Assembly: GCA_038525605.1 (NCBI GenBank)
Contig: JBCBHL010000080.1
Span: 1-22,796, forward strand
Direction: 5' to 3'
DNA length: 22,796 bases
DNA from: JANSWY01 sp038525605
Lineage (GTDB): Bacteria > Bacteroidota > Bacteroidia > Cytophagales > Cyclobacteriaceae
Under the pieces are notes generated by a model, which saw only the letters and a list, made by a program, of their open reading frames with translations, was not told the origin of the DNA and did not search any database. The translations under genes and the position numbers were made by a program. Shown here in pieces: positions 1 to 5,777 of this stretch. How positions within the stretch are numbered: the first letter of the stretch is position 1; the number at the start of each line of letters is the position of its first letter.

Positions 1-90
1 ACCTTTTACTGTCTCTTCCAGCTTTTGATCCAAATCAGTGACAAAACTTGCAAGTTGTAGCGATTGTAATTTTAGTTTTCTCTTTTTCAT
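1..90 (-). CDS. RiPP precursor peptide, leader only (3' end outside window)
   Basis: ATG at 90-88 opens a frame that runs off the left edge. The 30 visible residues begin MKKRKLKLQSLQLASFVTDL and end in VKG, so the cut falls inside the Gly-Gly site seen in the two neighbours. This is the same leader type as the genes at 181-366 and 494-694: basic N-terminus, alternating Leu, the SFVT box, an acidic stretch, then TVKG(G). The family is known in Bacteroidota as double-glycine natural-product precursors, including the pinensin lanthipeptides. The core is not visible, so the number of cysteines is unknown. The upstream sequence (ACTAATTATAAAAC before ATG) resembles that of the precursor at 494-694, which suggests tandem duplication. 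Confidence 0.8.
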   Translation of the reverse strand, partial: MKKRKLKLQSLQLASFVTDLDQKLEETVKG

Positions 91-180
91 GTTTTATAAT
101 TAGTAAAGTTTAAAAAATTATTTGAGGATTGTTTACAGTTTTATGAAATCCTGAGATTCCGTAAGCTTCTGATAGTACAA

Positions 181-366
181 TTAACCGCAATTCCAGAAAG
201 TACCACAGGCTATCAGGTTGGTCTCACATCCCAGATAGATACTTTCAGCTTCTGCAGAGGAAATATTGGTAACACCACCTTTAACGGCATCTTCCAAACT
301 GGTTTCCATGTTTGTTACGAAGCTTTCCACTGCTAATTCGCGTAGATTTAGTTTTCTCTTTTTCAT
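181..366 (-). CDS. RiPP precursor peptide, GG leader, lanthipeptide-like core
   Basis: The product has 61 residues. The leader (1-31) has a basic start, the SFVT box at 15-18, an acidic middle and KGG at 29-31, where a PCAT-type peptidase would cut. The core (32-61) has Cys47, Cys54 and Cys60, preceded by Ser42, Thr49 and Thr56. Ser42-Cys47 and Thr49-Cys54 both leave four residues between, and Thr56-Cys60 leaves three. This spacing fits lanthionine or methyllanthionine rings made N-to-C. The leader is the type found in Bacteroidota class I lanthipeptides (pinensin-like) and other GG precursors. No dehydratase, cyclase, radical SAM maturase or transporter is in the window, so the modification chemistry is inferred from the core only. 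No Shine-Dalgarno precedes the ATG. Confidence 0.85.
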   Translation of the reverse strand: MKKRKLNLRELAVESFVTNMETSLEDAVKGGVTNISSAEAESIYLGCETNLIACGTFWNCG

Positions 367-396
367 GTTATTAGAATTTAAGTTAGAATTATTGAA

Positions 397-412
397 TGCC
401 GAATTCTCGGCA
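397..412. repeat. Short inverted repeat between two RiPP precursor genes
   Basis: TGCCGA and TCGGCA form a 6-bp perfect stem with a 4-base loop (ATTC), 31 bases upstream of the ATG of the 181-366 precursor. No T-run follows on either strand, so it is not a typical intrinsic terminator. It may be a processing or regulatory hairpin, or chance. Confidence 0.35.
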
Positions 413-493
413 ATAGAGTACCTTGAAACATCTTTTAAAGATTTTTTAAGGAGTTTTAATAATGCTTAAAATAAAGTTTTCTGTAGTAATCAG

Positions 494-694
494 TTAACAG
501 ACGCCACATGTAAACAGGCGGGTGTTGATCGGGCAGATGAAAAGATTAGTAGGACATCCCTGTACAATACTTTCTGCCTCGGGAGTTTGAACGGTGATCA
601 CACCTCCTTTAACAGTTTGTTCTACCTCCGATTTGATATTGGTTACAAAGCTTTTCACTTGCAATTCGCGCAATTGTAGTTTACTCTTTTTCAT
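494..694 (-). CDS. RiPP precursor peptide, GG leader, four-Cys core
   Basis: The product has 66 residues. The leader (1-31) aligns without gaps to the neighbour at 181-366: MKKxKLxLRELxVxSFVTN, acidic stretch, VKGG at 28-31. The core (32-66) has Cys47, Cys54, Cys63 and Cys66. Ser42-Cys47, Thr49-Cys54 and Thr58-Cys63 each leave four residues between, and the first two pairs sit at exactly the same positions as in the neighbour. The core also shares the PEAES/AEAES stretch just before the first ring, while the C-terminal part differs. This is conserved leader plus diversified core, as expected of one maturation enzyme set acting on several peptides. Lanthipeptide chemistry is likely but not proven; disulfides or another thioether chemistry are alternatives. 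Confidence 0.85.
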   Translation of the reverse strand: MKKSKLQLRELQVKSFVTNIKSEVEQTVKGGVITVQTPEAESIVQGCPTNLFICPINTRLFTCGVC

Positions 695-1153
695 GATAAA
701 ATAATTAGTTTAAAAAGTGTCGTTGATACAATCTGTGTTGGTTTCAAAAAAATATCAATTAAAAATCTCGCGGATTTAATAGTTAAATATAATTATTTAT
801 CACTGAAATCCAATCTTTTACATATTGTCAATTCATTAAATTTTCACATAACGGTATTACTATTGAGCTCAGGCAAAAAATCGAAGCTTCAGGTTATCAA
901 TAAAGCGCTTACAGTTCCTGATCATGATCAGGTCAGACATTCCTGAGAATACAGCCTGCTCCAGCAAAATGCTCATGTCTCAGCTTTGAAAATTACAATG
1001 TTCTTTTGCCTCTCAGGTCAAGTCGGTTTTAAAATTGAGCTGTCAAAGGCATTTGTCAATCTTATATGCGCATCCTTCAATAAATCGGTAGGTATCGGGT
1101 TGATTGGTTACTTAATGGAAATATCTATCGAACTATCTAATTCATTTACTAAA
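695..1153. other. Gene-poor stretch between RiPP precursors and the M91 protein gene
   Basis: These 459 bases hold no convincing gene on either strand. A plus-strand frame at 986-1285 overlaps the end of the metallopeptidase gene and has no recognisable product. The part next to 694 is very AT-rich and must carry the promoter of the 494-694 precursor. A weak candidate reads TTTG, 16 bases, TATCAACG on the minus strand. The one distinct structure is the palindrome at 917-932. Confidence 0.5.
917..932. repeat. 16-bp perfect palindrome
   Basis: CCTGATCATGATCAGG is its own reverse complement with no spacer. It lies in the gene-poor stretch downstream of the metallopeptidase gene and upstream of the RiPP precursors, about 220 bases before the ATG at 694. 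It could bind a dimeric regulator. It has no T-run and is a poor terminator. Confidence 0.5.
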
Positions 1154-2764
1154 TCACAGGTCAAAATTACCGATAGCCCTGTTCCCTTCAGACCCTACAT
1201 TCACAACACCTCCATGCTGATGGATCACCTCATGTGTACGCCTTGCTCTATCCTGGGCAGCCAGACTGCTAACTATATGCTTTAGTGAGCTAGCATGTTT
1301 TTCCACAAATTCCATTAATTCCAATGCATTCCCTTTTCCATTCATAAGATGCTGGAATGGCTCGAAAAGTGCATCCAACTCATGATCTACCATTTCCAGC
1401 TGTCCATATTCGACGCTTTGAGGATCAATGTTAGTCTTGATTACTCCTATCTCTTCTTTCATCCTGAACACAGACCTCATACCCTCATTTGCCCAAAAAG
1501 TATAATAATTCCCATGTCCGTGACGCTCTTTGATTCCCGACTGTCTACGAAGACTATTTTCTACTGCTCCTATATTAAAGAACTCTTCCGGTCTGGAAAC
1601 TTCAGGCTTGTTGAATCCATGTTTCACCAAATCCATACCTGCTCCACCTGAGGCTGATATACCTTGTGCCGATCGCAGGACATGCCCCAATTCATGCCCC
1701 AGATTGATAAAGGTTGGAGCGATCACCTCATTGCCAACCTCATCTGCCATTCTACTACTTGGATGTGGTATGGAATCCTGAGAATCGACAGGTACCGGCA
1801 GTGTAGACCCTGATCCTTCACCAAATTTGTAATGCTTTGTCCCTTTCTCACTCATTACAGTAACTCCCTTACTCTGAGGGTTAAATGTTTTTACATGCTG
1901 CAACATTTTCTGTCTGTTACGCTCATGAGTTCCGGATACACTAATCTGCACGAACCCAGCACCTGAATCGCTATTTTCCAGTTTTTCTTTATCCGGTTCT
2001 ACAGGCCTGGCTACAAACTTGCCATGCGCTAAAGAAGTAGGACTAATGACCAAACCCTTTGCCGTTTCAATAATTCCTCCAATAAGTGTTCGACCCATCT
2101 TTGTTTCCAGCAACCTGCTGAAATCTGTCATTATTTTGACCTTGAACTGATGATTTCCTTCAATTCTTATAGAGTCATTTTTCAGTAATTCCTGCCATAG
2201 TAAAATGATTCTGTTTCTCAACTCAATTGGGAGCTCATCAAAATTAGCTACGGGAGGCTCCTTATCATTGTTTTTCAGAGACAAGGCGACAAGATCCTGC
2301 CTTTCGTGCAACACCCAATTCATCAGGTATCTCATCTGTTCATCTTCGGGTGATCCCTGCTTCTGATGATTACCGAACCAACTATAGATCAGATGTTCAA
2401 TTACTGAAAGTTGATTAAGTGCCTGTTTTCTCTCATCTATCGGAAAAGAAAACCTAAACCCACCAATTTTATTGTAATTCGTAATTGCTGTAGAGATGGT
2501 TTGCAGCTCATGGTCATGAGACTTACTAAATGGGTCTTTTAGCTTAGCCTGTACTACTGCCCCTGTCGCACTGGCATCTGCCATTTGCTGGATCGCTTTC
2601 AGGCTTTGAACCTGCTGGCTACCATCTGCTAATTCCTTCTTGGCCTGATGTCCCTTCGCAATCGAACGATCGTCAATGAATTGAAAAACCGGATGTTGAC
2701 TTTTGCTTTTGGCACTGCCAACACTTGACTGATCTCCTTTTTTGGATTTTTCTGCGTGTTTCAC
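1154..2764 (-). CDS. Effector-like zinc metallopeptidase (M91/NleD-type) with eCIS-type N-terminus
   Basis: The product has 536 residues and no signal peptide or membrane segment. The N-terminal part (about 25-76) reads VFQFIDDR, then KELADGSQQVQSLKAIQQMA and VVQAK. This resembles the FQFVDNRPEA / QLKAFQEMANNS / PIQKK segment that heads many Bacteroidota proteins associated with extracellular contractile injection systems (DUF4157-type and related toxins). The C-terminal half fits the M91 effector peptidases: LLETKMGRTLIGGI at 218-231, the zinc motif HELGH at 357-361, then PEEFFNIGAVENSLRR at 392-407. Glu393 or Glu394 may be the third zinc ligand. M91 includes E. coli NleD, which cleaves host kinases; the target here is unknown. 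The start is GTG at 2764, because the next in-frame Met (61) would remove the N-terminal segment. No apparatus or immunity gene is visible nearby. Confidence 0.75.
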   Translation of the reverse strand: MKHAEKSKKGDQSSVGSAKSKSQHPVFQFIDDRSIAKGHQAKKELADGSQQVQSLKAIQQMADASATGAVVQAKLKDPFSKSHDHELQTISTAITNYNKIGGFRFSFPIDERKQALNQLSVIEHLIYSWFGNHQKQGSPEDEQMRYLMNWVLHERQDLVALSLKNNDKEPPVANFDELPIELRNRIILLWQELLKNDSIRIEGNHQFKVKIMTDFSRLLETKMGRTLIGGIIETAKGLVISPTSLAHGKFVARPVEPDKEKLENSDSGAGFVQISVSGTHERNRQKMLQHVKTFNPQSKGVTVMSEKGTKHYKFGEGSGSTLPVPVDSQDSIPHPSSRMADEVGNEVIAPTFINLGHELGHVLRSAQGISASGGAGMDLVKHGFNKPEVSRPEEFFNIGAVENSLRRQSGIKERHGHGNYYTFWANEGMRSVFRMKEEIGVIKTNIDPQSVEYGQLEMVDHELDALFEPFQHLMNGKGNALELMEFVEKHASSLKHIVSSLAAQDRARRTHEVIHQHGGVVNVGSEGNRAIGNFDL

Positions 2765-2766
2765 AT

Positions 2767-2987
2767 TTGTATATACCCAAAACCAGTAAAGGTTACCTCC
2801 TTCACAGTAAGTGAATATGGAAATTATACATCATGAGGCCAAATTCGGCAGTATTTTTCTGATAGTGTGACCACTATAATACTTGCCAGCAAGCTGGCAG
2901 ATCTGACTTTTTTTAAATTTTCTCTGAACCCAACTCATAGGCTATCTGTTAATCTTATGAATAATCTGATTATTAATACCTTTGTGT
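2767..2987. other. Divergent intergenic region with two hairpins and a displaced Shine-Dalgarno
   Basis: Two inverted repeats lie side by side. ATAGTG/CACTAT (2862-2877) has a 4-base loop. TGCCAGC/GCTGGCA (2884-2899) has a 7-bp stem with a 2-base spacer. A T-run at 2908-2914 follows on the plus strand, but it is 8 bases from the stem and no plus-strand gene precedes it, so a terminator is unlikely. On the minus strand AAGGAGG (2802-2796) is a full Shine-Dalgarno, rare in this window, yet 31 bases before the GTG start of the metallopeptidase. An ATG at 2766-2764 is followed at once by TGA and overlaps that GTG. Confidence 0.45.
2977..2984 (+). promoter_or_regulatory. Bacteroidota -7 promoter box for the rhodanese gene
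   Basis: TACCTTTG matches TAnnTTTG exactly and ends three bases before the ATG at 2988. If transcription starts about four bases after the box, the mRNA would begin at or next to the start codon. No clear -33 TTTG is seen. Confidence 0.5.
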
Positions 2988-3509
2988 ATGAAGCAATTGC
3001 AAAATAGCGGTGTGGCCTGGTTTATTCTATTGATCCTCATCTCAGGGAGTATGCCGGCTTGTGCTCAGAAAACCTTTGATGAGAAGATGAAAAGCATGTA
3101 CAGTGGTACTGTTCCACTGATCTACTCAGGGCAAATAGATAGTTTAAAAAATCAACACTCGAATGTTTACCTGCTGGATGTAAGAACCCAAAAGGAGTAT
3201 GATGTAAGCCACATCGATCAGTCTACTTTTATCGATTATGACAGCTTTACAAAAAAAGATGTCAAGTCTATTCCGAAAGATGCTCAGGTTGTGGTTTATT
3301 GTGCTGTTGGCTACAGAAGTGAGCGAATTGGCGAAAAGATGCAAAAGCTTGGTTACAAAAATGTATACAATCTTTACGGAGGAATTTTCGACTGGAAATT
3401 CAATGATAAAACGATTCTCAATAAAAACGGACAGCCTACCGACAGCGTTCATACTTACAACAAAAACTGGTCTCAATGGCTTCTGAAAGGAATAAAAGTA
3501 TATGATTAA
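2988..3509 (+). CDS. Exported rhodanese-like domain protein
   Basis: The product has 173 residues from ATG 2988; a TTG six bases earlier is less likely. Residues 1-27 look like a signal peptide ending around ACAQ, so the protein should act in the periplasm. The rhodanese domain spans about 44-137, with LLDVRTQKEY at 62-71 and the active-site loop CAVGYR at 105-110 (Cys105). Rhodaneses move sulfane sulfur or bind persulfides; the acceptor is unknown here. The C-terminal extension (SVHTYNKNWSQWL, 153-165) lies outside the rhodanese fold. The gene overlaps the next one by 8 bases, so the two are probably translationally coupled. Confidence 0.85.
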   Translation: MKQLQNSGVAWFILLILISGSMPACAQKTFDEKMKSMYSGTVPLIYSGQIDSLKNQHSNVYLLDVRTQKEYDVSHIDQSTFIDYDSFTKKDVKSIPKDAQVVVYCAVGYRSERIGEKMQKLGYKNVYNLYGGIFDWKFNDKTILNKNGQPTDSVHTYNKNWSQWLLKGIKVYD

Positions 3510-4131
3510 CAAAAAGTTGCTGATCATCTTCATCAAAAACGAAGAAGAGGGCAAGGTAAAAACCAGGCTTGCAAAAACATTGGGTGACAAAAAGGCACTT
3601 GAAATTTATCAGCGGCTTTTAGATAAAACCAAAGAGGTGGCCTTACAACTGACGGAGGTTGATAAAGCCTTATACTATTCTGGTTTCATTGCAGATAATG
3701 ATCGTTGGCCCACAGAGCATTTTGATAAGAAATTACAGCATCAGGGTTCGCTCGGCGAAAGAATGTCAGCAGCCTTTACCGAAGGTTTTGAAAAAGGATA
3801 TCAGCAGATTTGTATCATAGGCAGCGATTGCTGGGATTTAGATACCCAAAGACTACAAGAAGCATTTGATGCACTGGAAAATAACAATTTTGTGGCTGGA
3901 GCAGCTAATGACGGTGGCTATTATCTGCTAGGAATGTCTTATTTTCTCAACGCTCTTTTTCAGGGTAAAACCTTTAGTACCAGTTCAGTTTATCATGAGG
4001 CAATTACGGAGATAAAAAAGACTGGTGATCCTTACAAAGAGCTCGATATCCTAACGGACATAGATAATGAGGAGGATTTAAAACAAACCTCATTGTGGGA
4101 AGAGTTATTCAATACAGCTAAATTTCAGTAG
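3502..4131 (+). CDS. DUF2064 / TIGR04282-type glycosyltransferase-like protein
   Basis: The product has 209 residues, which is normal for this family of GT-A-fold nucleotidyl/glycosyl transferase relatives. Visible marks are VKTRLA at 19-24, LGERMSAAF at 84-92, GSDCWDLD at 107-114 (the family usually has GSDCPDL) and DGGYYLLG at 137-144. ILTDIDNEEDL at 183-193 is the usual C-terminal motif. The family was first named for its association with radical SAM/selenodomain proteins; its substrate is not established and no such partner is in the window. It starts inside the rhodanese gene (8-base overlap), so both are made from one mRNA. A weak 4-bp hairpin with a T-rich tail follows the stop. Confidence 0.85.
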   Translation: MINKKLLIIFIKNEEEGKVKTRLAKTLGDKKALEIYQRLLDKTKEVALQLTEVDKALYYSGFIADNDRWPTEHFDKKLQHQGSLGERMSAAFTEGFEKGYQQICIIGSDCWDLDTQRLQEAFDALENNNFVAGAANDGGYYLLGMSYFLNALFQGKTFSTSSVYHEAITEIKKTGDPYKELDILTDIDNEEDLKQTSLWEELFNTAKFQ

Positions 4132-4358
4132 TCTGGATATAGACCCTTTAATTTTTGTCTAACAACAGTAAAACTCTTCGTTGTTACACTTTCATACAAT
4201 GGTGATTTCCCTTTAAAAATCAGGCTTTTGGCTAAAATATACCGCTAAATATATCACTATATTAATGCATTACTGTAATTTTCCGTGATCGTAAAACTTT
4301 TAAATTCACTAAAAATAGTTAACTTGTTACCGAAACACTCCCTGGAAATAGCCAATTA

Positions 4359-4907
4359 ATGCAAACTGTTGAAAATACTGACGATTTAAAGAAGTATAAC
4401 AAGTTTCTCCAGAAACATGGTTACAGCATCAGTCAGACCAAAAAAGATATTTACAGAGTACAGAGAAAACAACCACTTTCGCGTTTTGTGGTGCTCACCG
4501 TTTTTGCGCTTGGACTAGTAACAATCGCAGTAAGTCTGGCGCTGGCTGAATACAGGATTCTTCTACTGAGTTTAATCATGATCCTTTTCCCGCTGATCAA
4601 CAGAGGCTGGAAATATCCATTGGCCATAGTTTTTGACAGAACAGAAAACTTTCTGACCGTAGAAAGTGGTGTTTTGTTTAAATCATATAAGCTTTATCAA
4701 ATGGATCAAATCGATGAGATTGTTGCACACAGGGTAGAGAAGGCTTCTGAGGTAAATCCCTTTACAGATGGTAGTGATGAACATGTTTATATCTACAGCA
4801 TGATCATCGAAGATGAGCCACACATTCTAATGCGATTTGTTACCAGGAAAATCATCGATAAAAATGCCAAGATTGTCTCTTCATATCTCAACAGACTTAC
4901 TAAATAG
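4359..4907 (+). CDS. Two-helix membrane protein of unknown function
   Basis: The product has 182 residues. A charged N-terminal segment (1-40) is followed by two adjacent hydrophobic helices at about 42-62 and 65-82, then a soluble C-terminal domain. The order (helix pair, then a beta-rich domain with FDRTENFLTVESG and later HVYIYSMIIEDE) resembles small bacterial PH-like (YdbT/DUF304-type) membrane proteins, but no diagnostic motif proves it. It has its own 227-base upstream region, so it is probably a separate transcription unit. The start is the first ATG in the frame. I do not recognise a specific function. Confidence 0.7.
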   Translation: MQTVENTDDLKKYNKFLQKHGYSISQTKKDIYRVQRKQPLSRFVVLTVFALGLVTIAVSLALAEYRILLLSLIMILFPLINRGWKYPLAIVFDRTENFLTVESGVLFKSYKLYQMDQIDEIVAHRVEKASEVNPFTDGSDEHVYIYSMIIEDEPHILMRFVTRKIIDKNAKIVSSYLNRLTK

Positions 4908-5040
4908 GTTTTTTAGTTCATAAATCAATTAAGTTTTATTCACCCTTCGTTTGATATTGTATCTTAGCTAAAATCAATACCTCTTAGATTGTAGCTAACA
5001 GCTAAATAAAATTCCTTTAGCATGGCAGGTGAATCAATAG

Positions 5041-5068
5041 AAAAAGACCTGACTAAGCAGGCCTTTTC
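5041..5068 (-). terminator. Intrinsic terminator of the TonB/TPR operon
   Basis: On the minus strand AAAAGGCCTG, a 6-base loop and CAGGTCTTTT form a 10-bp stem, followed by one more T. One pair is G.U on the minus-strand RNA but would be an A.C mismatch on the plus strand, so the hairpin belongs to the minus strand. It lies about 30 bases after the stop of the gene at 5098. Confidence 0.8.
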
Positions 5069-5097
5069 AATTCTATTTTCTCAGAATTACCTGGAAA

Positions 5098-5742
5098 TCA
5101 TCTACATTGCTGGGTTGCTTCTTCAGCACCACTTTCACCCCAGCTTGGTGCTATTGGGTTTTCACTTTTATCATTTTTAAAATTTTCAACCGCTTTGGAA
5201 ATTGATGCACAACCCTGGTCAGTACTTCCTCCGGTAAAGCTGGCTGTACCCAGTTGCATTTGTCCCAGCAAATACCAGGCTCTTGGATTGTTAGGGTCAA
5301 TTGTCAGCGCCTTTTGATAGGAACCAATGATGATAGGAGAATACTCAGGAGCCCTATTCATTGGATCCAATACCATTTTCATCATGTAAACGTACCCTTT
5401 CATGGTGATTAGTTCATCTTCATTTTCGGCGATTTTAAGCCCTTCATTGACACTTGCAATAGCCTTGTCGATGATGGCGTCCTTATCAGCCGCAGACTCT
5501 GCCAATTCATAAAGTTTCAGATAAGCAAAAGCGGTGTAATAAGCAGGTTCCCACTTATCTGCCTCTGCATTAGAAATCCTTTCAAACATATTCAAACTAG
5601 CTTGTACCTCCGCGGCATCAGTGGCAGAAAACATCTCTTTGATCGTTTTCCCCATGATTTCATAATATTTCTGATCGTCGTTGGCAAAGCTTGAGAATGT
5701 TACGATAAGTGCGATTGCGATTGTTAAAATTGACCTTTTCAT
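5098..5742 (-). CDS. Periplasmic TPR-like protein, partner of TonB receptor
   Basis: The product has 214 residues, with a signal peptide at 1-20 (cut near SSFA/ND). The body is helical. The segment around PNNPRAWYLLGQMQLG is a clear tetratricopeptide-type unit, and the rest looks like degenerate TPR repeats. The two visible cysteines (CAS and the final CR) are close to the C-terminus. The gene follows the TonB receptor with a 35-base gap and ends before a strong terminator, so the two form an operon. It probably works in the periplasm with the receptor, perhaps in substrate handling or complex assembly; this is inferred from position only. Confidence 0.8.
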   Translation of the reverse strand: MKRSILTIAIALIVTFSSFANDDQKYYEIMGKTIKEMFSATDAAEVQASLNMFERISNAEADKWEPAYYTAFAYLKLYELAESAADKDAIIDKAIASVNEGLKIAENEDELITMKGYVYMMKMVLDPMNRAPEYSPIIIGSYQKALTIDPNNPRAWYLLGQMQLGTASFTGGSTDQGCASISKAVENFKNDKSENPIAPSWGESGAEEATQQCR

Positions 5743-5777
5743 AGTTTTTGATATTTAATTGTTATTGTTTTTTGTTC

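Noticed and set aside
1..694. Tandem spaced repeats considered as a CRISPR-like array
   Set aside because: The repeated units are leader-coding segments of three ORFs at unequal distances, with codon-level variation, not identical direct repeats.
986..1285. A 99-codon plus-strand frame
   Set aside because: It starts in the gene-poor stretch and its last 130 bases are antisense to the well-supported metallopeptidase gene. The translated product has no recognisable motif.
2884..2914. Hairpin plus T-run that looks like a terminator
   Set aside because: The T-run is 8 bases away from the stem and no plus-strand gene precedes it. It is kept only as a possible regulatory structure.
3144..3590. 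A 148-codon minus-strand frame opposite the rhodanese and DUF2064 genes
   Set aside because: Both plus-strand genes have clear family motifs; the antisense product is a low-complexity shadow.
5022..5180. A 52-codon plus-strand frame beginning MAGESIEKDL
   Set aside because: It runs through the minus-strand terminator at 5041-5068, whose G.U pair shows which strand it serves, and then through the antisense of the TPR gene. No promoter box or family match was seen.
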